32,629 nt of DNA from Opitutaceae bacterium. Lineage in GTDB: Bacteria > Verrucomicrobiota > Verrucomicrobiia > Opitutales > Opitutaceae. Made by a program: the position numbers and the translations under genes. How positions within the stretch are numbered: the stretch's first letter is position 1; the number at the start of each line of letters is the position of its first letter. The notes beneath the pieces were generated by a model. That model ran no database searches. It saw nothing but the letters and a program-made list of their open reading frames with translations, and had not been told where the DNA came from. Positions 23,179 through 32,495 of this stretch are shown here, piece after piece. The stretch spans positions 1-32,629 of the forward strand of contig JAIXQE010000117.1 of NCBI GenBank assembly GCA_027485815.1, written 5' to 3'.

Positions 23179-23487
23179 TCAGTTGCGCAGGGAATTGAGC
23201 TCGTCCACCTGGACGGTCTGGCGCCGCCGGAAGAGGGCCACGATGATGGCCAGCCCCACCGCCACCTCGGCGGCGGCCACGGTGAGGATGAAGAAGACGA
23301 AGACGTTGCCGTCGAGGATCCCGTTGTACCGCGAGAACGCCACCAACGCCACGGTCGAGGCGACGAGCATCAGCTCGAGGCACATGAAGACAACCAGCGT
23401 GTTGCGGCGGAGCAGGACGCCGAGGAGACCGAGGGCAAAGAGCGCCCCGCTCACCAGCAGATGACCGTCCAAGGTTGCGGGGATCAT
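23179..23487 (-). CDS. nuoK: NADH-quinone oxidoreductase subunit K
   Basis: The product has 102 residues with three membrane helices, the normal NuoK size. Motifs are [22 protein letters not shown], with the conserved membrane glutamate essential for proton transfer, and [19 protein letters not shown] with the second conserved glutamate. It overlaps the nuoJ stop by 4 bp (ATGA). Confidence 0.97.
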   Translation of the reverse strand: MIPATLDGHLLVSGALFALGLLGVLLRRNTLVVFMCLELMLVASTVALVAFSRYNGILDGNVFVFFILTVAAAEVAVGLAIIVALFRRRQTVQVDELNSLRN

Positions 23488-24002
23488 TTCACGTCCTCCA
23501 GGCCCTCGAACTTCTTACTCAGGACAATCACCCCGATCATCGCGGCCAGCAGGAGGAAGCCGAGCACCTGCACGGGCAGCAGGTAGGTGGTGAACAGCTG
23601 GTAGGCGTAGGGTTTGAGGGCGCCGCCCACCCCGGGCGCCGCCGCCACGGCCTCGGACACCGGCAGTCGCGCCCGCGCCGAGAACGAAAGCACTCCGCTG
23701 GCCACCAGCCCGCCGGCCAGCACGCGGGCCACCAGCGGAAGGCGACGCGGCAGGGACCGGGGCGCACCCGAGGTGTCGAGCAGCATCACGATGAAGAGGA
23801 ACAGCGCCACCACCGCGCCCGCGTAGACCAGCAGGAGGACGAAGGCCAGGAGGTAGGCCTCGAGCACGACGAAGAGCCCGGCGACGCCGGTGAGGCACAG
23901 GAGCAGGCAGAGCGCGGCGTTGACCGCGTTGCGGTTGATCACGACCCCGGCCGCGCTCAGCAGCGTGAACCAGGCGAGGAGGTTGAAGGTGAGCTCGCCC
24001 AT
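23484..24002 (-). CDS. nuoJ: NADH-quinone oxidoreductase subunit J
   Basis: The product has 172 residues with five membrane helices. NuoJ landmarks are [26 protein letters not shown] and [19 protein letters not shown], with the Tyr-Ala-Gly segment near the quinone-side proton path. The ATG at 24002 lies 2 bp beyond the nuoI stop; the much longer in-frame reading to 24461 is a shadow of nuoI. Its stop overlaps the nuoK start. Confidence 0.96.
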   Translation of the reverse strand: MGELTFNLLAWFTLLSAAGVVINRNAVNAALCLLLCLTGVAGLFVVLEAYLLAFVLLLVYAGAVVALFLFIVMLLDTSGAPRSLPRRLPLVARVLAGGLVASGVLSFSARARLPVSEAVAAAPGVGGALKPYAYQLFTTYLLPVQVLGFLLLAAMIGVIVLSKKFEGLEDVK

Positions 24003-24004
24003 TT

Positions 24005-24547
<543 letters not shown>

Positions 24548-24554
24548 GGCGGGT

Positions 24555-25733
24555 TTACGGCGTGAGCGCGGCGATCGCGCCCAGGTAGAAGAGCAGGTTC
24601 ACGATCGAGAGGGGAAGCAGCTTCTTCCACCCCAGCTCCATCACCTGATCGTAGCGGAAGCGGGGCACCGTCCAGCGCACCCACATGAAGAAGAAGACCA
24701 GCGCGAGCACCTTGCCGAGGAAGATGCCGATCGAGAGCAACCCCACGGCGATCGGGTGCGCGGCCAGCGGGGTGAGCGCCCCCAGCCAGCCGACGAGGGT
24801 CGCCAGCGGCACCCACGGGAGCGGGTTCCAGCCCCCGAGGAAGAGCAGGGTGAACACCGCCGAGCCGATCAGCATGTGGGCGTACTCGGCCACGAAGAAC
24901 AGGCCCCACTTGAAGGCGCCGTACTCGGTGTGGAAGCCGCCCACGAGGTCTGACTCGCCCTCCGCCATATCGAACGGGTGACGGTTCGTCTCCGCGAACA
25001 GCGCGATCAGGAAGATCAGCGCCGACACCGGCATCAGGAACAGGAACCACACTCCGCCCCACGAGGCCGCCGTGAGCCCCTGCCAGGCCCCCGACTGGAA
25101 TTCCACCGCGCGCGAGAGGCTCAGCGAGCCCGGCGTGCCCGGCGCGTTGATCCACAGGAAGACCGGCACCACCGAAAGGGTCAGCGACAACTCGTAGGCG
25201 ATCAGCTGCGCCGAGGCGCGGATGCCGCCGAGGAACGGGTACTTCGAGTTCGAGGCCCACCCGGCCAGGATCAGCGCGTAGACGCCCAGGGAGGACACCG
25301 CGAAGACCGCGAGGATGCCGATGTCGACGTTCGCCAGCACGAGCGGCACCGCCTTGCCCGCCGCGTCGAGGTAGGCCCCCACCGGCACCGTGGTCACGGT
25401 GGTCAGGGCGGGCATCATCGCCACCAGGGGGGCGAGCACGAAATAGAACTTCCGCACGTGCCCCGGCAGCGCGTCCTCCTTGAACAGCATCTTGCCGCCG
25501 TCCGCCATCACGTGGAACACGCCAAGCCGCTGCAGGAACGGGCCCACGAAGGGGATCCACGATACCCAGGGCACGACGGCGCGGTTCGGGCCCGGCCGAC
25601 CCTGGATCCAAGCCGAAACCTTGCGCTCCGCCATCGAACAGGCGCCACCGATGGGGAAGATCACCATGATGACCGCCAGGCCCTTGAGGAGGCCCTGCAC
25701 GAGGGGGGGAAGACTGAGGTAGAGGTCGACCAT
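24555..25733 (-). CDS. nuoH: NADH-quinone oxidoreductase subunit H
   Basis: The product has 392 residues with about eight to nine membrane helices. Signature stretches are AERKVSAWIQGRPGPNRA (family signature 1 with the quinone-site loop) and FAETNRHPFDMAEGESDLVGGFHTEY (acidic loop near the quinone chamber). It forms the ubiquinone or menaquinone entry chamber with NuoB and NuoD. It starts 1 bp after the 73-residue small membrane protein gene ends, so the two are probably translated together. Slightly longer than the E. coli form, with extra loops around residues 100-150. Confidence 0.97.
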   Translation of the reverse strand: MVDLYLSLPPLVQGLLKGLAVIMVIFPIGGACSMAERKVSAWIQGRPGPNRAVVPWVSWIPFVGPFLQRLGVFHVMADGGKMLFKEDALPGHVRKFYFVLAPLVAMMPALTTVTTVPVGAYLDAAGKAVPLVLANVDIGILAVFAVSSLGVYALILAGWASNSKYPFLGGIRASAQLIAYELSLTLSVVPVFLWINAPGTPGSLSLSRAVEFQSGAWQGLTAASWGGVWFLFLMPVSALIFLIALFAETNRHPFDMAEGESDLVGGFHTEYGAFKWGLFFVAEYAHMLIGSAVFTLLFLGGWNPLPWVPLATLVGWLGALTPLAAHPIAVGLLSIGIFLGKVLALVFFFMWVRWTVPRFRYDQVMELGWKKLLPLSIVNLLFYLGAIAALTP

Positions 25734-25734
25734 C

Positions 25735-25956
25735 TCAGAAGAGGAAGAACAGGACCAGCGCCAGGCCGAGGCCCGCGCTCACCGCCGCTGCGATCCGCAT
25801 CTTGCGCATCTCCACCACCCGGGCCGCCTGCTCCCGCAGCTGCGCCTTGGTCGGCTCCGCCGGCGACGCCTTGGCCTTGGTGAGGGTGAGGGCGTAGAGG
25901 CCCGCGCCCATCAGGACAAAACCGAGACCGACCGCGATGAAGGCTTGGGAGACCAT
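25735..25956 (-). CDS. Small two-helix membrane protein inside the nuo operon
   Basis: The product has 73 residues with a hydrophobic helix at about 5-25, a basic linker (KAKASPAEPTKAQLREQAARVVEMRKMR) and a second helix at about 54-73 ending in FFLF. It lies between nuoG (12 bp) and nuoH (1 bp) on the same strand, so it must be co-transcribed with complex I genes. I do not recognise a named family. It is not NuoA: it has two helices rather than three, no acidic NuoA loop, and is too short. It might be an accessory or assembly subunit of this lineage's complex I. The tight spacing makes it a convincing gene; its function is unknown. Confidence 0.8.
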   Translation of the reverse strand: MVSQAFIAVGLGFVLMGAGLYALTLTKAKASPAEPTKAQLREQAARVVEMRKMRIAAAVSAGLGLALVLFFLF

Positions 25957-25968
25957 GGGCAGCAGGGA

Positions 25969-27660
25969 TCAGGCGCGCGCCGGGGTGAAGTGGAGGCCGG
26001 GGCCCTCCACGAAGGGCAGGCCCGCGAACGGCGCGGGATCCAAAGGTAGACCGAGGTCGGGTACGCTCGTGAAGGTGCGCCCCGCCAACGCCGGCACCGC
26101 CGCCGCCAATTCGCACCAGACTCCGGCCAGGTCGGCCGGGGCCGCCGCGCCGCCCGCGGCGCCGATCAGGCGCGCGAGCGATTCGAGGTCGTCGTGGGTG
26201 CCCGCCGGGCCCGGCACCGCGCGCTGGAAGCGCTGCAGGCGGAACTGCTGGTTCACGAAACACCCGGCCTTCTCGAAGACCGTCAACGCCGGCAGCAGCA
26301 CCGCCGCCGCCTGGCTGGTCGGACTCTCCGCCGTTCCCAAGTGCACCACCTGCACCTTCGCGAGTTGGGCCGGCGTCAGGCCGGCGGCCGCCAGGTCCTC
26401 GCCCACGGAGACCACGGTCGTGACCCGGCCCGCGTCGATCGCCGCCGCCAACTCGTCCAAACGCTGCGCCGGCAAGGCCCGGAGGAGGCCCGTCACCAGC
26501 GCGCCGCGCACGTTCGGGTTGCGGTCCGCGGAGACGAGCAGGCCGTCGCCCTCCCCCACCCGGCTGACGAGGTACGCCGGCGCCTGCAGGGCCTCGGCGA
26601 GCCGGCGCGTGAGCCACTGCTCCTCCACGGAACTGCGGCCCGAACCGACCACGGCCACGCGGCCCGCCGCCGCGCGGAACAACTCACCCGCCCGGGCGAC
26701 CGCCGCGTCGAGCGTCGCCGGAGTACCCGCCACGCGCACGCCCGCCAACCGGCCGGGCGCCCGCACCTGCTTGTAAAGCTCGCGGCCGCTGTCGGCCATC
26801 CACGCGTCGTTCACCGCGTCGTTCTCCCGCGGGGTGATGCGGTAGATCACGCCCTCGCGCGACCAGACCACGGTGTTGGCCCCGGCGCTCGACTCGGGAT
26901 CGATCCCCGGCGTCTGCTTGAGGAACCACACCCGCATCTTGAAGCGGAAATCCGTGCTCGTCAGCGCGCCCACCGGGCACAGGTCGACGGTGTTGAGCGA
27001 ATAATTGTTGGTTAGCTGCCGGCCCGGGTAGCAGGTCAGCGTCGAGTAGCTGCCACGGTCGGTGAAACCGAGGACGTCATCCTTGGCGATCTCCTTGCAG
27101 AACCGGATGCAGCGCGAGCAGAGGATGCAGCGCTCGTCGTCGAGCATCACCCGGGGCCCGAGCTGGGTCCGCTTGGGCTTCACGTTCTTCTGCTCGATGA
27201 AGCGGGAGTAGCCGCGGCCGTAGCCGGTCGCCTGCTCCTGCAGCTTGCACTCGCCCGCCTGGTCGCAGATCGGGCAGTCCAGCGGGTGGTTGATGAGCAG
27301 GAACTCCATCACGCCCTCGCGGCAGGCCTTGATCTGCGGGGTCTGGGTGCGGACGTGCAGGCCGGGGGTGACGGAGGTCGCACAGCCGATCTGGGGTCGC
27401 GGGATCCAGTTGATGCGCTGGCGGCCGGTGACGGGATCCATCACGGGCGCCTTGGTGGCCGGGTCGACCGCGGGCTGGCCGAGCTCGACGAGGCACATCC
27501 GGCAATTGCCCACCACCGAGAGCTTCGGGTGGTAGCAGTAGAAGGGGACGTCGACGCCGACCCGCCGCGCGGCCTCGATCACGTTCGTGCCCTTGGGCAC
27601 GGCGATCTCCTGGCCGTCGATGGTGACGGGGACGAGGTCGGTCGGGGGGGCGGCGCTCAT
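25969..27660 (-). CDS. nuoG: NADH-quinone oxidoreductase subunit G (short form)
   Basis: The product has 563 residues, shorter than the roughly 900 of E. coli NuoG. Cluster ligands are clear: [2Fe-2S] N1b Cys42, 53, 56, 93; [4Fe-4S] N5 His125, Cys129, 132, 138; [4Fe-4S] N4 Cys178, 181, 184, 228. The region after 240 keeps a degenerate molybdopterin-oxidoreductase-like fold. It lacks the four Cys that would bind the extra N7 cluster of E. coli NuoG. It passes electrons from NuoF through the peripheral arm. The ATG at 27660 fits the 16-bp gap after nuoF; the longer frame to 27849 is a shadow of nuoF. Confidence 0.95.
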   Translation of the reverse strand: MSAAPPTDLVPVTIDGQEIAVPKGTNVIEAARRVGVDVPFYCYHPKLSVVGNCRMCLVELGQPAVDPATKAPVMDPVTGRQRINWIPRPQIGCATSVTPGLHVRTQTPQIKACREGVMEFLLINHPLDCPICDQAGECKLQEQATGYGRGYSRFIEQKNVKPKRTQLGPRVMLDDERCILCSRCIRFCKEIAKDDVLGFTDRGSYSTLTCYPGRQLTNNYSLNTVDLCPVGALTSTDFRFKMRVWFLKQTPGIDPESSAGANTVVWSREGVIYRITPRENDAVNDAWMADSGRELYKQVRAPGRLAGVRVAGTPATLDAAVARAGELFRAAAGRVAVVGSGRSSVEEQWLTRRLAEALQAPAYLVSRVGEGDGLLVSADRNPNVRGALVTGLLRALPAQRLDELAAAIDAGRVTTVVSVGEDLAAAGLTPAQLAKVQVVHLGTAESPTSQAAAVLLPALTVFEKAGCFVNQQFRLQRFQRAVPGPAGTHDDLESLARLIGAAGGAAAPADLAGVWCELAAAVPALAGRTFTSVPDLGLPLDPAPFAGLPFVEGPGLHFTPARA

Positions 27661-27676
27661 GCGGGAAGGGCGGGCT

Positions 27677-29026
27677 TCAGGCGAGGGGCACGGACTCCGG
27701 CCGCGGCGTGGCCTTGGTCCCGGGATAGGCGCGGAACTCGTCGCCGAACTTCGCGAGGAAGCTCTGGGTGGGCCACGAACAGGCCTCGCCGAAGGCGCAG
27801 ATGGTGCGGCCAGCGATCTGGTCCGCGACGCCCAGCAGCAGGGCGCCATCCTCCGCCCGGGCCTGGCCGTGGACCATCCGCGTGGTGATCTTCTTCATCC
27901 ACAGGGAACCCTCGCGGCAGGGGGTGCACTGGCCACAGCTCTCGTGGGCGTAGAACGCGTTGATGTTGGCGAGGGCCTCGACCATGTTGACCGAGTCGTC
28001 CATCACGATCACCCCGCCCGAGCCGCCCATCGTGCCGCAGGCGGCGAGGGTGTCGAAGTCCATCGGGATGTCCTCGACCGCGAGGGTGCGGGTGGAGCCG
28101 TCCTTGTTCTTCAGGGTAAAGGTCTCGCCCCAGCGGAGCACCTTGGCGGAGGAACCGCCCGGGATGATCGCCTTGAAGGTGCGGCCCGGCAGGGGCCCGC
28201 CGCAGACCTCGTGCAGCAGCTGCCCGAGCGTGATCCGGCCGACCTCGAACTCAAAATAACCCGGCCGGCGCACGTGCCCGCTGACGCAGAGGACGCGCGT
28301 GCCGGTGTTGCCCGGCGTGCCGATCTTGGCGAACTCCTCGCCGCCCACGTCGACGATGTGCTTCACGTGACACAGCGTCTCGACGTTGTTCACGATGGTC
28401 GGGCACTGGTACAGTCCGAGCACCGCCGGGAAATACGGCGGCTTGATGCGCGGGTACGGCCGCTTGCCCTCGAGGGACTCAATCAGCCCCGTCTCCTCGC
28501 CGCAGATGTAGGCGCCGGCGCCGCGGTGGACGTAGATCTCGCAGCTGTAGCCGCTGCCAAGGACGTTCGGGCCGACCAGATTCGCGGCGCGCGCCTCGGC
28601 GATCGCCTTTTCCAGGATCCGGGCCCCGTGCGGGAATTCGCCGCGGATATAGATGTAGGCCTGGCGGACGTTGTTCGCCCAGCTCGACACCATGATGCCC
28701 TCCAGCAGCTGGTGCGGGTCCTGGTGGATGATGTAGCGGTCCTTGAAGGTGCCGGGCTCCGACTCGTCGGCGTTCACCACCAGGTAGATCGGCTTGCCAC
28801 TCTTGCGGTCGACGAGCGACCACTTGAGCCCGCAGCCGAAGCCGGCGCCGCCGCGGCCGCGGAGGCCGGACTTCTTGACCTCGTCGATGATGGCCGCGGG
28901 CGCCATCGCCAGGGCCTTGCGCAGGATGGCGTAGCCGCCGTGGCGGAGGTAGCACGCGAGGTCGGGCGTATAGCCCGGCTCGTCGATGTGCTTGAAGATG
29001 ATCCGGCGTTCGGCGGGGGCGGGCAT
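27677..29026 (-). CDS. nuoF: NADH-quinone oxidoreductase subunit F (NADH/FMN/[4Fe-4S])
   Basis: The product has 449 residues. NADH- and FMN-binding segments GRGGAGF (57-63) and NADESEPGT (85-93) are intact. GAGAYICGEETGLIESLEG (169-187) is the family signature. Cluster N3 ligands are Cys364, 367, 370 (ESCGQCTPCREG) and Cys410. It oxidises NADH at the tip of complex I. The ATG at 29026 lies 11 bp after the nuoE stop; the in-frame extension to 29392 is a shadow of nuoE. Confidence 0.97.
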   Translation of the reverse strand: MPAPAERRIIFKHIDEPGYTPDLACYLRHGGYAILRKALAMAPAAIIDEVKKSGLRGRGGAGFGCGLKWSLVDRKSGKPIYLVVNADESEPGTFKDRYIIHQDPHQLLEGIMVSSWANNVRQAYIYIRGEFPHGARILEKAIAEARAANLVGPNVLGSGYSCEIYVHRGAGAYICGEETGLIESLEGKRPYPRIKPPYFPAVLGLYQCPTIVNNVETLCHVKHIVDVGGEEFAKIGTPGNTGTRVLCVSGHVRRPGYFEFEVGRITLGQLLHEVCGGPLPGRTFKAIIPGGSSAKVLRWGETFTLKNKDGSTRTLAVEDIPMDFDTLAACGTMGGSGGVIVMDDSVNMVEALANINAFYAHESCGQCTPCREGSLWMKKITTRMVHGQARAEDGALLLGVADQIAGRTICAFGEACSWPTQSFLAKFGDEFRAYPGTKATPRPESVPLA

Positions 29027-29037
29027 GGCGGGGCGGT

Positions 29038-29526
29038 TCAGCGGCGGGCGGCGGCCTCGGCGCGGAGGCGGGCGGAAAGTTCCCGGGCGCGGGCGCAGTC
29101 CACGTTCTCGTGCAGGTCGTCGTCGATCATCACCACCGGCGCGGTGCCGCAGCTCGCGAGACACTCGACGAACTCGATCGTGACCTCGCCGTCGGCGCTG
29201 ACCTCGCCGCGGTGGACCTTGAACTCTTCCTCGAAGGTGGCGCAGGTCTGGTACCCGCCGCGCAGCGCACAGGACAGGGTGCGGCACACCTTGATGTGCC
29301 GGCGGCCGATCGGCTGCTGGCGGAACATCGGGTAGAAGGTGACGACCTCGAGGACATTGATCGGCTGCAGGCCCAGCCGCGCCGCCACCCACTCGGCGGC
29401 CTCGGCGGAGATGTAGCCCGCGTCCTCCTGGATCAGGTGCAGCAGCGGGAGCACGGCGCTCCGGGCCACGGGGTAGTGCGGGATCACTTCCTCGATGCGC
29501 TGGAGGGTTTCCGGTTTCAGGTTCAT
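29038..29526 (-). CDS. nuoE: NADH-quinone oxidoreductase subunit E ([2Fe-2S])
   Basis: The product has 162 residues with a thioredoxin-like fold. Ligands of cluster N1a are Cys81 and Cys86 (CRTLSC), Cys122 and Cys126 (CLASCGTAP). The helical N-terminus (RSAVLPLLHLIQEDAGYIS) is typical. It partners NuoF in the NADH dehydrogenase module. Spacing is 33 bp after nuoD and 11 bp before nuoF. Confidence 0.97.
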   Translation of the reverse strand: MNLKPETLQRIEEVIPHYPVARSAVLPLLHLIQEDAGYISAEAAEWVAARLGLQPINVLEVVTFYPMFRQQPIGRRHIKVCRTLSCALRGGYQTCATFEEEFKVHRGEVSADGEVTIEFVECLASCGTAPVVMIDDDLHENVDCARARELSARLRAEAAARR

Positions 29527-29559
29527 CGCGCGGCGGATTCGGTCAACGGGCCCGGGGGC

Positions 29560-30819
29560 TCAGCGGTCGCATTCCCCCATCACGAAGTCCATCGAGCCCA
29601 GCAGGGCGACGACGTCCGAGATCAGGATGCCCTGGCAGGCCTTGGGCAAAATCGAGAGGTTGCAGAAGGAAGGGGAACGGATCTTCAGACGGTAAGGCAC
29701 GCCGCCGCCGCGGCTCACGATGAAGAAGCCCAGCACGCCCTTGGGGTTCTCCGCCTCGAAGTAGACCTCGCCGGGCGGAATCTGCGGCCCCTCGGTGACG
29801 ATCATGAAGTTCTGGATCAGCTCCTCCATCGAGGTGAGGATCTTGTCCTTGGGCGGCGCGAAGATCCGCCGCGCGTCCGGCGCGTACCACGGGCCGTCCG
29901 GGAACCGGGCGAGCACCTGCCGGATGATCCGCACCGACTGGCGCATTTCCTCGCCGCGGACGAGGTACCGGTCGTAGCAGTCGCCCGTGGTGCCCACCGG
30001 CACGTCGAACTCGTACTGCTCGTAGCCCGAGTAGGGCTTGTCCTTGCGCAGGTCGAGGCCCACGCCGCTGCCGCGCAGGTTCGGGCCGGTCAGGCCGTAC
30101 GCCAGCGCATCCGCCCGCGAGATGACGCCCACGCCGACCGTGCGGTCCATGAAGATCTTGTTCCGCGTCAGCAGCTTCAGAATCTCCTCCAAAATGGGCA
30201 GGAACTGGTCGCAGAACGCGCCCACGCGGCCCAGCCAGCCCTCGGGAACGTCGCGGGTGACGCCCCCGATGCGGGTGTAACTGGTGGTGAAGCGCGCCCC
30301 GGTGAGCTCCTCGAACAGCTTGTAGAGTTTCTCCCGCTCCTCGAGGGAGTAGAGCAGGACGGTCCACGCGCCCACGTCGAGGCCGAAGGCCCCCAAGCCC
30401 ATCAGGTGGGCCGAAATGCGCGCCATCTCCGCGGTGACGACCCGGATCGCCTGGCAACGCGCCGGGACCTCGAGCTTGGCCAGCCGCTCCACCGCGATCG
30501 CATAGGCCATGTTGTTGGCCAGCGGGGCGAGGTAATCCAACCGGTCCGTGTACGGCACGAACTGGTTGTAGGTCATGTTCTCGGCGATCTTCTCGTCGCC
30601 GCGGTGCAGGTAGCCGAGCACCGGATCCGCGCGCGTCACCGTCTCGCCGTCCAACTCGAGCTGCAGGCGGAGCACGCCGTGGGTCGAGGGGTGCGAGGGT
30701 CCCATCGCGAGGGACATCTTCTCGGTCTGGAACTCCGCGGGCGCCTCCTGGGCCGCGGCGGCGGCGCGGGCGGCGGAATCGGGGAAATTGTAGTCGGTGG
30801 CCATCGGCGTGCGGTTCAC
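29560..30819 (-). CDS. nuoD: NADH-quinone oxidoreductase subunit D
   Basis: The product has 419 residues (414 if translation begins at the second ATG, 30804). The quinone-site motif GPSHPSTHGVLRLQLELDGE, the helix LGYLHRGDEKIAENMTYNQFVPYTDRLDYL and the C-terminal LGSMDFVMGECDR are family hallmarks. It is homologous to the large subunit of NiFe hydrogenases but lacks the nickel-binding cysteines. With NuoB it forms the quinone reduction site. The ATG at 30819 overlaps the nuoC stop (ATGA), which favours it. The N-terminus is Ala-rich and poorly conserved, so the start is uncertain by 5 residues. Confidence 0.96.
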   Translation of the reverse strand: MNRTPMATDYNFPDSAARAAAAAQEAPAEFQTEKMSLAMGPSHPSTHGVLRLQLELDGETVTRADPVLGYLHRGDEKIAENMTYNQFVPYTDRLDYLAPLANNMAYAIAVERLAKLEVPARCQAIRVVTAEMARISAHLMGLGAFGLDVGAWTVLLYSLEEREKLYKLFEELTGARFTTSYTRIGGVTRDVPEGWLGRVGAFCDQFLPILEEILKLLTRNKIFMDRTVGVGVISRADALAYGLTGPNLRGSGVGLDLRKDKPYSGYEQYEFDVPVGTTGDCYDRYLVRGEEMRQSVRIIRQVLARFPDGPWYAPDARRIFAPPKDKILTSMEELIQNFMIVTEGPQIPPGEVYFEAENPKGVLGFFIVSRGGGVPYRLKIRSPSFCNLSILPKACQGILISDVVALLGSMDFVMGECDR

Positions 30820-31466
30820 TCCTTCACCTGGCGCAGCGGGGTGTGCCCGGGCTGCGGCGCGCGGTCACTCCAGCTCTCGTCCTTGGCCCGCGGCTCAGCC
30901 TCGGTGAGGTTGATCTCGCCTGCGGACGCCACGAACGGGCCGCCGGCCATCGGGGCGGCCACGACCCGCGCGCCCGTCTCCGCCGCGACATCCTCCGCCG
31001 GCAGTTCGGTCTCGATGCCCGCCAGCGGGAAGTCCTTCCGCAGCGGATGGTAGGGATAACCGTCCCACATCAGAATCCGGCGCAGGTCCGGGTGACCCTC
31101 GAACCGGACGCCCATCAGGTCGAAACACTCCCGCTCGTGCCAGTCCGCCCCCGCCCAAAGGCTCGTGACGCTCGGCGCCACCGGAGCCTCTTCCGTGCCC
31201 GCGCAGGGCGCCGCCACCCGCACGTAAGCGCCGGCCCGCGTCGTCGACAGCAGGTGGTAGACGACCGTGAAGCGCGGCGCGGCCCCCGGGGCCCAGTCGA
31301 TCGCGGTAACGTCCGTCAGCAGGTCGAACCCGTGCTCGTCGCGCAGGCAGCGCAGCAGCGGCACGACCTCCTCGAGCGGCGCGTTCACCGCCGGGTGATC
31401 GGCCGAGGGCCGGGGCGCCAGCCGCGGGAATCGGGCCTGCAGGGTGGAGACGAGGTCGGCGGACAT
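30816..31466 (-). CDS. nuoC: NADH-quinone oxidoreductase subunit C
   Basis: The product has 216 residues. The family signature is visible as ADWHERECFDLMGVRFEGHPDLRRILM, followed by PLRKDFPL. It is a separate NuoC, not fused to NuoD as in E. coli. The C-terminal about 50 residues are a variable, charged tail. It forms part of the connecting module between the NADH arm and NuoB/D. It starts 14 bp after nuoB and overlaps nuoD by 4 bp. Confidence 0.96.
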   Translation of the reverse strand: MSADLVSTLQARFPRLAPRPSADHPAVNAPLEEVVPLLRCLRDEHGFDLLTDVTAIDWAPGAAPRFTVVYHLLSTTRAGAYVRVAAPCAGTEEAPVAPSVTSLWAGADWHERECFDLMGVRFEGHPDLRRILMWDGYPYHPLRKDFPLAGIETELPAEDVAAETGARVVAAPMAGGPFVASAGEINLTEAEPRAKDESWSDRAPQPGHTPLRQVKE

Positions 31467-31480
31467 CGGTGCGGGGGACT

Positions 31481-31990
31481 TCAGGCCGAGAGCAGCCGCC
31501 GGGCCGCCGGCTCACGGCGCACCTGGCCCTGGAGTTTCATCAGCGCGTCGAGTAGCGCCTCGGGCCGCGGGGGGCAGCCGCTCACGTACACGTCGACCGG
31601 CACGATGCGGTCCACCCCCTGCAACGTCGCGTAGGACCGGTACATGCCGCCCGAGCTGGCGCAGGCGCCCATCGCGATGACCCACTTGGGCGACGCCATC
31701 TGGTCATAGATCCGGCGGACCTGAGGGGCCATCTTGTAGGTGACCGTGCCGGCGACGATCATCACGTCGGCCTGCCGGGGCGAGAAGCGCATCACCTCGG
31801 CGCCGAAGCGGGCGATGTCGAACCGGGCGCCGCCGACCGCCATCAGCTCGATCGCGCAGCAGGCGAGGCCCATCGGCATCGGCCACATCGAGTTGGTGCG
31901 GATCCAGTTGATGGCCGCATCCGCGCGGGAGACGATGACGCCCCCCTCAACCTTGCTGTTGTAGCCGAGTTCGGTGTTGGCGGTGACCAT
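31481..31990 (-). CDS. nuoB: NADH-quinone oxidoreductase subunit B ([4Fe-4S] N2)
   Basis: The product has 169 residues. The N2 cluster ligands are the tandem Cys44-Cys45 (GLACCAIE), Cys110 (GACASSGG) and Cys139 (GCPPRPEAL). It gives electrons to quinone together with NuoD. It is the first nuo gene of the cluster in this window: nuoA, which usually precedes it, is absent. The upstream 288 bp runs to the divergent tRNA-Ser. The ATG at 31990 has no clear Shine-Dalgarno. Upstream on this strand there is an A-rich run (about 32011-32016) and a small TTAAAA patch (32078-32084), but no convincing promoter pair. Confidence 0.97.
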   Translation of the reverse strand: MVTANTELGYNSKVEGGVIVSRADAAINWIRTNSMWPMPMGLACCAIELMAVGGARFDIARFGAEVMRFSPRQADVMIVAGTVTYKMAPQVRRIYDQMASPKWVIAMGACASSGGMYRSYATLQGVDRIVPVDVYVSGCPPRPEALLDALMKLQGQVRREPAARRLLSA

Positions 31991-32278
31991 GGTGTGTGAG
32001 CCGTCGGCGGGAAAAAATCCGGAGCAGGCTTGGGTTCGGCCCGCGCCCGCGCAAGACGCATTTCCATCCGACTTCCCCTTTTAACGTCCGAACGCCCCCC
32101 GCGGGCGCGCGGCAGAAGGCCGGCGAATGTCACGCATCAGCTGCCGTTGTGGTCCGCCCCCGAGCGTGGCGAAAGGCGTGGGCGAGGCGGATTTGCGGGT
32201 TGACCCGCGGACGTCGCGCCCGTTGCGTGTCCCCTCGCCCAGCGGACGGACCCGGAAACGGGACCGTCCGAGCGCCCC
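31991..32278. other. Divergent intergenic region between nuoB and tRNA-Ser
   Basis: No convincing gene is seen on either strand, and in particular no nuoA. It must hold the nuo operon promoter on the minus strand and the tRNA promoter on the plus strand. A TTGACC hexamer at 32200 lies within the inverted repeat GCGGGT-TG-ACCCGC (32195-32208), but no matching -10 box follows, so no promoter is called. Confidence 0.5.
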
Positions 32279-32395
<117 letters not shown>

Positions 32396-32495
32396 GCGGC
32401 CATCCTAACCGATGGTTCACGCTCCCCTCGAGACGCGCGTCCTCCTTGGGCGAAGGATGCCCTGCGAAGCTGCAGCGCAGCAGGGCCGCCCCGGC

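Noticed and set aside
27587-31053. Two long plus-strand frames (27587-29335 and 29110-31053) opposite nuoF/E/D
   Set aside because: Antisense shadows of genes with intact cofactor motifs; no recognisable domains.
32195-32230. TTGACC hexamer as -35 box for the tRNA
   Set aside because: No TATAAT-like element at the right spacing, and the hexamer sits inside a dyad; support is too weak to call a promoter.
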